A DNA stretch of 64,000 bases from Betaproteobacteria bacterium (GCA_947453725.1 CANGHH010000002.1:1-64000); one strand, 5' to 3'; counted from the stretch's first letter, positions 1-8,575 are shown. Program-made: numbers and translations. The notes: generated by a model not told the origin, from the sequence alone.

Positions 1-1860
1 ATGTGGTTGGCCGGCAGGCCGACGATGGCGAAATTCGCCGCCGGAATCGCGAAGCTGGCCGCCGCGGCGCCGTGGCACTGCGCGCAGTTGCCGGTGGTGC
101 TGGGGGCGTTGGCGTGGATGTCGGCCAGCGCAGGCATCACCCCGTAGTCAACGTTGGTGTGGCAGGCCGAGCACTGCGCCGCGGCCACGTAGGGGATGTG
201 GTTGGCCGGTTTGTCCACGCCGGTGAAGGCCGTGGTGTTGCCGTGGCACTGCGAGCAGTCGCCGCTGCTGGGGTGTGCCGGGTCGGCCACGCTGGTGGCC
301 GTGGCCGCGGCGCGCGGGCGGGTCTGGAAGCCGGTGTAGCGGCCACCGGGCACCAGGGTGCTGGGGGAGATCGGGTAGGCGCTGATGCCCAGCCAGACGA
401 GGCTCGCTTCGTGGCAGCTGTTGCAGCCGCTGCTGATACCGGCGTGGATCTGCGCGCCGCTGGGGGCCGGCGTGGCGAAACCGGTGCCGGGCACGGTGGC
501 CGTGGCATTGGCCGCCACGGGGGAGGTCGGCACGCTGGCCAGGTGGCAGCTCTCGCAGGTCGTGACCGAGGGGATGTGCGCCAGCGGCCCGGCCGGGCTG
601 GTGGCCGGCATGCCGACGATGCGCGTGATGCCCGCAAAGCTGGCGCTGCTGCCCGAAGGCTGGTGGCAACTGGCGCAATTGCTGCTGATGCCGGTGTGGC
701 TCATCAGCGACCCGCTGAACTTCGCGCCGTCGACCACCGGCAGTGCCGTGATCGACGAGCCCGGGCCGACGTGGCAGACCTCGCAGGAGGCCGTCGTCGG
801 CAGGTGGTTGGCGGGCAGCCCGACGATGCTGAAGCCGGCTGCCGGGATCGCGAACCCGGTGGCTGCAGCGCCGTGGCACTGGGCGCAGTTGCTGGTCGTG
901 CTGGGCGCGTTGGCGTGGATGGCCGCCAGGCTGGGCATCACGCTGTAGTCGCTGCTCGTGTGGCAGGACGAGCATTGCGCCGTGGCGGCGAAGGGAATGT
1001 GGTTGCCCGGCCTGTCGACGCCGCTGAAGGCCGAGGTGCTGGCATGGCACTGCGAGCAGTCGCCGCTGCTGGGGTGGGCCGGGTCGGCCACGCTGGTGGC
1101 CGTGGCCGCAGCCTTTGGCCGGGTCTGGAAGCCGCGGTATTGCGCGCCCGGCACCAGCGTGGTGGGCGTCATCGGGTAAGCGCCCATGCCCAGCCAGATC
1201 AGGCTGCTTTCGTGACATGACGAACAGCCGGATGTGACGCCGGCGTGGATCTGAGGGGCTGAAGGGGCCGGGCTGGCGAAGCCGGTGCCGGGTGGGGCCT
1301 TGCTGGCATTGGCCGCGATCGACCCGACCGGGGTGCTGGCCAGGTGGCAGCTTTCGCAGGTGGTCGTGGACGGGATGTGCGCGCCCGCGCCGGCCGGGCT
1401 GGTCGGCGGCATGCCCACGATGGCGGTGATTCCGGCGAAGCTGGTCGGCGAATCAGCCGGGCGGTGGCAGTCTGCGCAGCCGCTGGCGATCCCGGCGTGG
1501 TTCATCAGCGCGCCCGAGAAGCGGGCGCCATCGGGCACGGGCAGGCTGGCCACGCCGGCACCGGCTGCAACGTGGCAGAGCTCGCAAGGCGCGCTGGTGG
1601 GGATGTGGTTTGTCGGCTTGCCGACCACGGCGAAGCCGCTGGACGGCCGCGCGAACGAGGCGGCTGCGTCACCGTGGCACAGCGCGCAGCCGGACTGGGT
1701 GCTGGGGGCATGGGCGTGGATGGCCGACAGGGGCGGCATCACCGCGAAATTGGGGTTGCGGTGGCAGTCGCTGCACGCGGCGCCAGCGGCCACCGGGATG
1801 TGGTTGTCCGGCTTGGCCGCCGCGGGCAGGAAGGCCCGCGTGTTGTGGCATTGGTCGCAC
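1..1860 (-). repeat. 801-bp tandem repeat inside the multiheme cytochrome gene
   Basis: Equivalent heme codons recur at exactly 801-bp steps: 72, 873 and 1674; 159, 960 and 1761; 244, 1045 and 1846. The unit is 267 codons with seven CxxCH sites. The two left-hand copies look roughly 80% identical by eye. The third (5'-most) copy follows the pattern for its first three hemes and then diverges. The array continues past the left edge, so the copy number is unknown. Confidence 0.85.
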
Positions 1861-2303
1861 GAGGCGTTGGTGCTGACGTGGCCGAGCGGCTTGCCCTGGA
1901 CGTTGGTGTTGTTGTGACAGGTGATGCAGCCGCCCGGCGCCACTCCGACGTGGCTGAAGATCGCGCCGGCAAAGCCGTTCACCGTGTGGCAGCTGTCGCA
2001 GGCCTGCGTGGTGACCGCGTGCTTGACGGGCATGGCCCGCGCGTCACGTGTGTTGTTGCGCGCGTGGCAGGTGGCGCAGTCGCGAGGCGTGCCCTTGAAG
2101 ATGCCGCGCTGGTGGCAGGTTTCGCAGCGCACGTTCTCGTGCTGGCCCAGCAGCGGGTAGCCGGTGGCGCTGTGGTCGAAGCTGCTGCCGCCGGCCTGGG
2201 CCTGCGCGGGCTGCCCGACCCCGACGAGCAGGCCCAGGGCCAGCGCCAGCAGTCCGCCGGCGATCCACGCGCCCAGCCGGGCCCAGCGACTGCTCTTCAG
2301 CAT
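1..2303 (-). CDS. Giant multiheme c-type cytochrome, 3' part beyond the window
   Basis: The minus-strand frame starts at ATG 2303 and is open to position 1, so only the first 767 or so residues are visible. It begins with a hydrophobic signal peptide ending near AQAQA, then carries 21 CxxCH heme sites. Read on the plus strand these start near 2113, 2065, 1984, 1914, 1845, 1761, 1674, 1572, 1465, 1344, 1214, 1044, 960, 873, 772, 662, 543, 412, 243, 159 and 72. From about 1860 leftward the protein is a tandem repeat of 267 residues with seven hemes each, and recurrent NHIP and HPSSGDCSQCH stretches. It should be exported and heme-loaded by the Ccm system encoded nearby. An electron-transfer role, perhaps as the extracellular partner of the Mtr pore, is inferred from context. 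Family unnamed. Confidence 0.85.
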   Translation of the reverse strand, partial: MLKSSRWARLGAWIAGGLLALALGLLVGVGQPAQAQAGGSSFDHSATGYPLLGQHENVRCETCHQRGIFKGTPRDCATCHARNNTRDARAMPVKHAVTTQACDSCHTVNGFAGAIFSHVGVAPGGCITCHNNTNVQGKPLGHVSTNASCDQCHNTRAFLPAAAKPDNHIPVAAGAACSDCHRNPNFAVMPPLSAIHAHAPSTQSGCALCHGDAAASFARPSSGFAVVGKPTNHIPTSAPCELCHVAAGAGVASLPVPDGARFSGALMNHAGIASGCADCHRPADSPTSFAGITAIVGMPPTSPAGAGAHIPSTTTCESCHLASTPVGSIAANASKAPPGTGFASPAPSAPQIHAGVTSGCSSCHESSLIWLGMGAYPMTPTTLVPGAQYRGFQTRPKAAATATSVADPAHPSSGDCSQCHASTSAFSGVDRPGNHIPFAATAQCSSCHTSSDYSVMPSLAAIHANAPSTTSNCAQCHGAAATGFAIPAAGFSIVGLPANHLPTTASCEVCHVGPGSSITALPVVDGAKFSGSLMSHTGISSNCASCHQPSGSSASFAGITRIVGMPATSPAGPLAHIPSVTTCESCHLASVPTSPVAANATATVPGTGFATPAPSGAQIHAGISSGCNSCHEASLVWLGISAYPISPSTLVPGGRYTGFQTRPRAAATATSVADPAHPSSGDCSQCHGNTTAFTGVDKPANHIPYVAAAQCSACHTNVDYGVMPALADIHANAPSTTGNCAQCHGAAAASFAIPAANFAIVGLPANH

Positions 2304-2631
2304 GTAGCGACTCCGGTTGCCGATGCCGTGCCGAACGACCCGGTGCTGGTGGTCACAAGCGCTTGCAAAAGAAGCGCTGCCAGACCGATCTCGCTGTGGC
2401 CATTGGGCCATCGCTTGCGGTTTGCTGCGCTGTTCGATGCCTTTTGCTGGGCCATGGCCTGCGACGCTTTCGGGAGGTTTACAGGGGGTGTGTGGCGGCC
2501 AGGCCACTGGCTATCCAGGCTAACGTCGATTCTCGCCGGTCTGATCGAGCCTGTTCTTAAGTAGGTCTTTAATTGCAACCGGGCGGCAGCAAGGGCCCCG
2601 CGGACCGCCGTGCTCAAGCGCGGCGGCTGGC
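2304..2631. other. Intergenic gap between two multiheme cytochrome genes
   Basis: These 328 bases separate the 24-heme gene from the giant cytochrome gene, both on the minus strand. I see no convincing coding frame. There is a perfect 10-bp palindrome (CAAGCGCTTG) at 2356-2365 and an AT-richer patch at about 2550-2575. A promoter for the giant cytochrome could lie here, but I cannot assign -35 and -10 boxes with confidence. Confidence 0.5.
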
Positions 2632-4443
2632 TCATGGCGCGCCCGACGCCGCGCGAGGCGCGGTGGATTGGCGCACCTCGCGCCACTTCACCGGCGAGTG
2701 ACAGGTCTCGCAGCGGCGGCCGAAGCGGCCGTCGTGGATATCGTCCTTGCGGTGGCAGGCCAGGCAGTCGCTGGCCAGCGCGGCGATGGCCTTGCCGGCG
2801 GGTGCGGGCTGCACGTGGCAGGCCGCGCAGGCCGTCTTGCGGTGCTGGCCTTCCAGCTTGTACGCCGTGGCGCGGTCGTGGTTGAACTCCCACAGCGTCC
2901 AGGCGCGGGCGTTGTGGCAGGTCTCGCACTTGGCGCCCAGCGTGCCCTTGTGCGTGTCGTCCTTGCGGTGGCAGCTGAAGCAGTCGCTGGCCGCCTCCTT
3001 GAATCGCAGGCTGAGGTGGCAGGCGCTGCAGGCCACCACCGGGTGCTTGCCGAGCAGCGGGAACTTCGTCCGGGCGTGGTCGAAGCGTGGCACCCGCCAC
3101 GTCGTGTCGCGGTGGCATTCGTCGCACTTCTGGCCCAGCGTGCCTTCGTGCCTGTCGTCGCGGCGGTGGCAGCTGAGGCAGTCGGTCGCGGTGCCGCGCA
3201 TCGCGCGCAGGGTTTCGTGGCAGTCCTGGCACTTGACGCTGCGCGCGGCGTGGGCGTTGCGCAGCGGGAATTTGCTTCGGTCGTGGTCGAAGCGGCCCTG
3301 CACGTCCTTCCACTTCTGCTCGCCGTGGCAGGCTTCGCATTTTTCGCCCAGGTTGCCCTGGTGCTTGTCGACCTTGCGGTGGCAGGCGACGCAGGTGCTG
3401 GGCGTCTGGCGGTAGAGCGCGTCGCTGTGGCAGTCCTTGCAGGCGGTCTGGATGTGAGCGCCCAGCAGCGGGAAATGTGACTTGGCATGGTCGAAGCCGG
3501 GGGGCTCCTTCCAGCTGCGCTCGGTGTGGCAGTCGGCGCACTTGTTGCCCAGCGTCGTCTTGTGCTTGTCGTCTTTCAGGTGGCAGGCCACGCAGGCCGT
3601 GTCCAGCTTCTTCAGGAACAGCGGGCCGCTGTGGCAGGCCGCGCACTTCACCGTGCGGTGCTTGTCCTTCAGGGCGTAGTGCGTGTCGACATCGTGGTTG
3701 AAGCTGCTGGGCTTCCAGGCCTTGGCGCTGTGGCAGCTTTCGCACTTCTCGCCGTACTGGCCCTTGTGCGTGTCGTCCTTCTTGTGGCAGCCGACGCAGC
3801 TGCGCGGCGTGTCCTTGTAGCGGCCCTGGGCGTGGCAGCTCTCGCACTTGACGCCGGCATGCTTGTCGACCAGCGAAAAGCGCGTCTTGTCGTGGTCGAA
3901 GGACGCGTCCTTCCAGCCCTTGGCGCTGTGGCAGTCCTCGCACTTGCGGCCCAGTCCACCCTGGTGGGTGTCGTCCTTGATGTGGCAGCCGACGCAGCTG
4001 TCCGGTGCCTCGGCCCAGCGCTTGCCGCTGACGTGACATTTGGCGCAGGCCAGCGGCGCATGCTTGTCCCGCAACGCGAAGTCGGTGCGCTGGTGGTCGA
4101 AGGTCTTGCTGTCGAAGCTGGCCAGCTTGGCGCTGCGGCCGCGGTGTTCGCCGTGGCAGGCGCGGCATGCCTGCTTGGCGTCGCGCTTGCCGTGCAGGCC
4201 GGTGCCGTCGCGCACGTCGATGCCCACTTCCTTGTGGCAGGCGGTGCACAAGGCGTCCTGCCCGGCGCGGTCGAAGCGGGCATGGCAGGACTTGCAGTCG
4301 TGTTCGACCTTGGCATGGCCCTGAATGACGGGGCCGGGTGCCAGCACCGATTCGATGCCCTGCGCCTGCAGGGCCCCGGCCCACAACAGGCACAGGCCGA
4401 GCAGGAGCCGACGCAGTGCGCGGGTCAGCGCTTCAATAGGCAT
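2632..4443 (-). CDS. Periplasmic 24-heme c-type cytochrome
   Basis: A 603-residue protein starting at ATG 4443, chosen because a typical signal peptide (LLLGLCLLWAGALQAQG) follows directly. Starts further upstream would add a stretch unlike an exported protein. It contains 24 CxxCH sites in a regular pattern of about 60-70 residues: an FDH..T.F.L..KH segment, a CxxCH, a second CxxCH followed by KDD.H.G..G.KC, then a third. This matches the broad cytochrome c3/c7-like multiheme families and suggests a linear heme wire in the periplasm. Its start overlaps the end of the upstream membrane cytochrome gene by 11 bases, so the two are translationally linked. Electron donor and acceptor are not shown by the sequence. 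Confidence 0.88.
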   Translation of the reverse strand: MPIEALTRALRRLLLGLCLLWAGALQAQGIESVLAPGPVIQGHAKVEHDCKSCHARFDRAGQDALCTACHKEVGIDVRDGTGLHGKRDAKQACRACHGEHRGRSAKLASFDSKTFDHQRTDFALRDKHAPLACAKCHVSGKRWAEAPDSCVGCHIKDDTHQGGLGRKCEDCHSAKGWKDASFDHDKTRFSLVDKHAGVKCESCHAQGRYKDTPRSCVGCHKKDDTHKGQYGEKCESCHSAKAWKPSSFNHDVDTHYALKDKHRTVKCAACHSGPLFLKKLDTACVACHLKDDKHKTTLGNKCADCHTERSWKEPPGFDHAKSHFPLLGAHIQTACKDCHSDALYRQTPSTCVACHRKVDKHQGNLGEKCEACHGEQKWKDVQGRFDHDRSKFPLRNAHAARSVKCQDCHETLRAMRGTATDCLSCHRRDDRHEGTLGQKCDECHRDTTWRVPRFDHARTKFPLLGKHPVVACSACHLSLRFKEAASDCFSCHRKDDTHKGTLGAKCETCHNARAWTLWEFNHDRATAYKLEGQHRKTACAACHVQPAPAGKAIAALASDCLACHRKDDIHDGRFGRRCETCHSPVKWREVRQSTAPRAASGAP

Positions 4444-5452
4444 GCACGGCAACGACATGCACCACGGCGCTGATCGCCAGGATGTAGACAAAGGGCACGT
4501 GCGCCACGTGCCACCAGGAAAACAGGCGATCCCAGGCCGCGAACAGGGCGACGCGCTGGGCCCCGACCAGGTAGGTGTCGGTCAACTGCCGCGTCTGCCG
4601 CAGGCGGTCCTTCATCTGCCGTCGCGACCAGCCTTCGGTGTGGGCCACGGCCACCAAGCGGCGCCGCAATTCCTTGCGGCAGGCCAAGGACGCCGACCAG
4701 CGCACCCAGGGCAGAACCAGCATCGTTCGAACGACTTCGAGGCTGCCACGCGTCGGCTGTTCCAGCGCGTAGCGCTCGAAGCGGCGGCAGCGTTCGATGA
4801 CGTCGGGGGCGAAGCGCAGCCGTCGGGCTGCGTTGTCGTCCAGTGCCAGCTCGCCACGCAGGCTGGCCAGCGTTTCCTTCTCGCCGTTCAGGCTGCGGTG
4901 GACGCGCAGGTAGAGGAAACGTCCGACCACGCCGCTCAAGGCCACGATGACCATCGAATAGAAGGCCACGCCGGCATTCAGCGATCCGATCTGGAAACCC
5001 GAGTGCAGCAGGATCAGCACCGGGCCGAGCACGCCCAGCGTCATGTGACCAAAGAACCAGTGGCCGGCCGGGCCGGCGCGTCGCATGAAAGCCAGGTGCT
5101 TGCGCATCGGGTAAGTCAGCAGGAGCAGCATGCCCACGCCGCCGGCCACGCCCAGCCAGTAGGCGGTGTCTGACTTGCCGTCGTAGAGGCCCAGCCGCGT
5201 GAAGCCCCAGCAGCCGAGCACCAGGGCGGTGATCAGCAGATAGACGTAAAGATCGTGCGTCCCCTGGGCGCGCGGGGGCGGCACGCTGGGCGTGACCTGC
5301 CACATCGTCAACGCCAGCTGCGCCCCCTGGGCTTGCGTGGGCTGCCCTTCCACGGCTTTCGCCCGGGGCGGCGGTCCCGGCTCGGGTTGCGCGGCGGCCT
5401 GCTTGGGGTGTTCGGCAACGGGGCTTTCTGCGCGGGTAGCGGGGCTGTTCAT
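4433..5452 (-). CDS. Membrane protein with di-heme cytochrome b signature
   Basis: A 339-residue protein from ATG 5452, with a Pro/Ala-rich N-terminus of about 55 residues and then several membrane segments. Two of these hold histidine pairs 14 residues apart: HMTLGVLGPVLILLH, and HVPFVYILAISAVVH near the C-terminus. This is the spacing expected for two b hemes stacked across a helix bundle. A basic soluble segment of about 130 residues lies between the two helix groups. The gene is first in an operon with the 24-heme cytochrome and divergent from the flavin/iron-sulfur gene at 5598. I infer that it passes electrons between the quinone pool or a cytoplasmic donor and the periplasmic hemes. 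An upstream start at 5599 would overlap the divergent gene and is less likely. Confidence 0.7.
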   Translation of the reverse strand: MNSPATRAESPVAEHPKQAAAQPEPGPPPRAKAVEGQPTQAQGAQLALTMWQVTPSVPPPRAQGTHDLYVYLLITALVLGCWGFTRLGLYDGKSDTAYWLGVAGGVGMLLLLTYPMRKHLAFMRRAGPAGHWFFGHMTLGVLGPVLILLHSGFQIGSLNAGVAFYSMVIVALSGVVGRFLYLRVHRSLNGEKETLASLRGELALDDNAARRLRFAPDVIERCRRFERYALEQPTRGSLEVVRTMLVLPWVRWSASLACRKELRRRLVAVAHTEGWSRRQMKDRLRQTRQLTDTYLVGAQRVALFAAWDRLFSWWHVAHVPFVYILAISAVVHVVAVHAY

Positions 5453-5520
5453 TGGATTCGGGATTTTGATTGACTTTAGTCTAGGCCGCGAATTCCGCCT
5501 TGATGGGGAGAAAAGAGAAG

Positions 5521-5565
5521 ACTTCAGCCCCCAATTACAGTCATTTACCAATTGGCCGCTGAAGT
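5521..5565. promoter_or_regulatory. 45-bp dyad in the divergent promoter region
   Basis: In the 145-base gap between the divergent genes at 5452 and 5598, ACTTCAGC (5521-5528) and CCAATT (5531-5536) are mirrored by AATTGG (5550-5555) and GCTGAAGT (5558-5565) around a 13-base centre. Within each 16-base arm only the two-base link fails to pair (CC opposite CC). The position suggests an operator shared by both genes. No T-run follows, so it does not look like a terminator. Confidence 0.6.
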
Positions 5566-5597
5566 CCGCCGCTGTGTGACCGATAGCCCACAGAGCC

Positions 5598-6908
5598 ATG
5601 AATTCAAATTTCTACCTGTTGATCTACGCCGCCGTCGCCCTCTCCTTCGTGGCTTGGCACGTCAGCCGCCGGCGCACCCGCCATCAGGCCGAAGTCGGGC
5701 AGATGCTGGAAGCCGAAAAGGCCGGCCTGAACGAACCGCCTTCGCTGCACCCGGTGGTCGATACCAATCGCTGCATCGGCTCGGGTGCCTGCGCCCGAGC
5801 CTGCCCCGAGGGCGCGCTGGGCGTGGTCAACGGCAAGGCCACGCTGATCAACGCCGCGTCGTGCATCGGCCATGGCGCCTGCGCCGCGGCCTGCCCGGTG
5901 CAGGCGCTGACCCTGGTCTTCGGCACCGAAAAGCGCGGCATCGACATCCCGCACATCAGCAAGGACTTCGAGACCAATGTGCCCGGCGTCTTCATCGCCG
6001 GTGAACTGGGCGGCATGGGCCTGATCCGCAAGACCGCGGAACAGGGGCGGCAGGCCATGGCCGCGATCCGCAAGCGCAGCAGCGGCCACAGTGCCGCGCA
6101 CGACGTGGTGATCATCGGCGCCGGCCCGGCCGGCATCTCGGCCGGCCTGAGCGCGATCTTTCACCAACTGCGCTACAAACTCATCGAACAGGAAAGCTCG
6201 CTGGGCGGTTCGGTCTACCACTACCCGCGCAACAAGCTGGCGATGACCGCGCCCGTCAAGCTGGACCTGATCGGCACGGTGCGTCTGGGCACCGAGGTGC
6301 AGAAGGAAAAGCTGCTGGCCTTCTGGCACGAGGTCGTCGCCAAGACCAGCCTGACGATGAATTTCAACGAGCGCTTCGAGGGCCTCGACAGCCGCCCCGA
6401 CGGCACCTACGACGTGCGCACCTCGCGCGGCGTCTACCACACGCGGTCGGTGCTGCTCGCGCTGGGCCGCCGCGGCACGCCGCGCAAGCTGGGCGTTCCT
6501 GGAGAAGAGACGCCCAAGGTCATGTACCGCCTGGCCGACGCCGAGCAGTACACCGGCCGCGCGATGCTGGTCGTTGGCGGCGGCGACAGTGCGCTGGAAG
6601 CGGCCATCGCGCTGGCCGCCGAGCCCGGCACGACGGTGACCCTGTCCTACCGGGGCGAGGCCTACGCCCGGGTCAAGGAAAAGAACCGCAGCCAGCTGGC
6701 CGAGCAGGTGCAGGCCGGGCGCATCCGCAGCCTGCTGAAGTCCCGGGTGGTCGAGATCGACGAGGCCAGCGCCACGCTGGCGCTGGCCGACGGCGAGACG
6801 GAAATCCTGGCCAACGACTACGTCATCGTCTGCGCCGGCGGCGAGCTGCCGACGCCGCTGCTGAAGTCGATCGGCATCCGCTTCGAGACCAAGTTCGGCA
6901 AGGCCTGA
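5598..6908 (+). CDS. Membrane-anchored ferredoxin/FAD pyridine-nucleotide oxidoreductase
   Basis: A 436-residue protein. Residues 4-22 form one N-terminal membrane anchor. Two ferredoxin-like motifs follow (CIGSGACARACP and CIGHGACAAACP); each keeps three cysteines but has Ser or His where the second cysteine is usual. Next is VPGVFIAGELGG, a segment that normally sits at the C-terminal end of thioredoxin-reductase-like FAD domains. Only after it come the FAD Rossmann motif (VVIIGAGPAG) and the NAD(P) motif (LVVGGGDSA). The flavin fold thus appears circularly permuted relative to thioredoxin reductase or YpdA, and I see no redox CxxC. The product probably exchanges electrons between NAD(P)H and the adjacent membrane and periplasmic cytochromes. 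It ends one base before the convergent ccmI stop. Confidence 0.75.
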   Translation: MNSNFYLLIYAAVALSFVAWHVSRRRTRHQAEVGQMLEAEKAGLNEPPSLHPVVDTNRCIGSGACARACPEGALGVVNGKATLINAASCIGHGACAAACPVQALTLVFGTEKRGIDIPHISKDFETNVPGVFIAGELGGMGLIRKTAEQGRQAMAAIRKRSSGHSAAHDVVIIGAGPAGISAGLSAIFHQLRYKLIEQESSLGGSVYHYPRNKLAMTAPVKLDLIGTVRLGTEVQKEKLLAFWHEVVAKTSLTMNFNERFEGLDSRPDGTYDVRTSRGVYHTRSVLLALGRRGTPRKLGVPGEETPKVMYRLADAEQYTGRAMLVVGGGDSALEAAIALAAEPGTTVTLSYRGEAYARVKEKNRSQLAEQVQAGRIRSLLKSRVVEIDEASATLALADGETEILANDYVIVCAGGELPTPLLKSIGIRFETKFGKA

Positions 6909-6909
6909 A

Positions 6910-8142
6910 CTAGCGGACGGCCTCGGCGATCTCGATGCGCAGGCCCTGCGCACCCGGGGCCACTGCGCCGCTGAGGACCTGCAGATCGCCCGGGCTGGGC
7001 ATCGCATTGCCGGTCTTGCTGATGCGCGCGCCCACCACCACCTGGCTGGCCGACGACAGTCGCGAGGCCGGGCTCATGGCCAGGCTGTCGTCGAGCTTGA
7101 AGTCCAGCGGCAGGTCGCTGACCTTCTTGCGCAGGATGGCCAGCGGCATCTTCGAGCCGGTGGGCGCCCGGGCGAAGATGAAGACCGTGTCGTCGGGGCC
7201 GACCTGGCCCTTGAGTTCGGCCTTCAGCGTCAGGCGGCCGGTGATGACTTCCTTGCCGGCGGCCACCGCCGGCGCCGCTGCGGCCTCGGCGGCGGGCGGT
7301 TCGGCCTGCGGCGCGAACAAGTCCGCCACAGCCGCGCCGGGGGCGGCGGCCACGGGTGGCAGGCCGCCGCGCTGGCGGGCTTCGGTCAGCGCACCCTGCA
7401 ACTGCTTGGCGAAGTCGCCCGCCGGGTCGCTGGCCTTCACCGCGCGTTCCCAGAGGCCCACTGCGCCCTTGTAGTCGGCGTGGTTGAAGGCCAGGGTGCC
7501 GGCCAGCGCCAGGGCCTTGACGTTCTGCGGGTCCAGCTTCACCGCCTCGAGGATCAGCTTTTCGGGCTCGCCGTCCAGCGATCGGTTGTTGGCGACGGCC
7601 AGGCCGTCGGCGTAGTCGGCCAGCACCTGGGCGTCCTTGGGGCGCAAGTCGTAAGCCCGCTTGTAGGCCGCCAGCGCTTCGGCGTAGCGACCCTGGGCGT
7701 TGTACGAGCGGCCCAGCATCGACCACCCTTCGGCGTCGTCGGGCTTGGCCTTCAGGCGTTCGGCCAGTCGCGTGATCATGGCTTCGATCTGCGCGCTTTC
7801 GGTCGAATGTTCCTGGCCCTGTGCGGGCGCTGCGCCCGGCTCGCCCGGGCTGACGGCCCAGCCGTCGCGGTTGCCCAGCCAGGCGTAGCCCCCGGCGGCG
7901 AAGACCAGCACGAAGACCGCGACGCCGGCCACCACCCGGCGTGGGGCCCGCGGCGCCGGCGCTGCAGGCTCGGCGGCGACCGGGTTCGCTGCGCCCCCCA
8001 GTACCAGCGCCAGCACCTGCGCCTCGAGGGCCGCGCGGGCGGCCTTCGCGTCGTCGCCGGTGAGCACGCCCTCGGTGATCAGCGCATCGATCTGCGCCAG
8101 CTGGGTCTTGAGCTTATCGATCGGTTCGGGTTTCGGGTGCAT
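6910..8142 (-). CDS. ccmI: Cytochrome c maturation protein CcmI (TPR)
   Basis: CcmI presents apocytochromes to the CcmF/H heme ligase. The N-terminal part has the CcmI-type helical segment (KTQLAQIDALITEGVLTGDD), then a Pro/Ala linker and one membrane helix (VVAGVAVFVLVFAAGGYAWL). TPR repeats follow (AEGWSMLGRSYNAQGRYAEAL and others), and the C-terminal beta domain (ITGRLTLKAEL to the end) matches the family. The usual first membrane helix at the extreme N-terminus is absent, so the protein has one helix rather than two. I chose ATG 8142; ATG 8169 in the same frame is possible. Either start overlaps the end of ccmH, as expected for the last gene of a ccm operon. Confidence 0.88.
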   Translation of the reverse strand: MHPKPEPIDKLKTQLAQIDALITEGVLTGDDAKAARAALEAQVLALVLGGAANPVAAEPAAPAPRAPRRVVAGVAVFVLVFAAGGYAWLGNRDGWAVSPGEPGAAPAQGQEHSTESAQIEAMITRLAERLKAKPDDAEGWSMLGRSYNAQGRYAEALAAYKRAYDLRPKDAQVLADYADGLAVANNRSLDGEPEKLILEAVKLDPQNVKALALAGTLAFNHADYKGAVGLWERAVKASDPAGDFAKQLQGALTEARQRGGLPPVAAAPGAAVADLFAPQAEPPAAEAAAAPAVAAGKEVITGRLTLKAELKGQVGPDDTVFIFARAPTGSKMPLAILRKKVSDLPLDFKLDDSLAMSPASRLSSASQVVVGARISKTGNAMPSPGDLQVLSGAVAPGAQGLRIEIAEAVR

Positions 8143-8575
8143 CGTCGGGCGTGTCGGGATCGAAGGCATCGGGGCTGGCGCGCTGGCGCGCGCGCAGCAT
8201 CAGGAACAGGCCGGCCAGCGCGCCCAGCAGCAGCAGCGGCGGGCCGACCCACAGCAGCGCGGTGGTCGGCTTGAAGGGCGGCTTGTAGAGCACGAAGTCG
8301 CCGTAGCGGGCGGTCATGTAGTCGCGGATCTGGTCTTCGCTGCGGCCCTGGAGCAACTGTTCGCGGATCTGGTTGCGCAGGTCCACGGCGAGGTCGGCGT
8401 GCGAGTCGGCGATGGTCTGGTTCTGGCAGACCAGGCAGCGCAATTCGGCTGCCAGCACCATCATGCGGGCTTCCAGCGCGGGGTTGCCCGCCACGTCCGC
8501 CGCTTCCTTGGCGCTGGCCGGCGCGGCGGCCAGCAGCAGGGCCGCCAGCAGGACGGCGATCAGTCGTTCAACCAT
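8114..8575 (-). CDS. ccmH: Cytochrome c maturation protein CcmH
   Basis: A 153-residue protein with a signal peptide ending near APASA. It has the diagnostic thiol motif LRCLVCQNQ, which reduces or holds apocytochrome cysteines for heme ligation. A C-terminal membrane helix (ALLWVGPPLLLLGALAGLFLML) follows. This is the short CcmH form, with the TPR part supplied separately by CcmI. It overlaps the end of ccmG by 8 bases and the start of ccmI, which supports tight co-translation. Confidence 0.95.
   Translation of the reverse strand: MVERLIAVLLAALLLAAAPASAKEAADVAGNPALEARMMVLAAELRCLVCQNQTIADSHADLAVDLRNQIREQLLQGRSEDQIRDYMTARYGDFVLYKPPFKPTTALLWVGPPLLLLGALAGLFLMLRARQRASPDAFDPDTPDDAPETRTDR

Noticed and set aside
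1..1860. CRISPR array or intergenic satellite
   Set aside because: The repeat unit is 801 bp, in frame and codes for heme motifs, so it is an internal gene repeat.
3..2564. Long plus-strand open frames opposite the multiheme cytochrome
   Set aside because: They are Gly/Ala/Arg-rich mirror frames of a GC-rich gene. The minus strand has regular CxxCH sites and a signal peptide, the plus frames have no family features.
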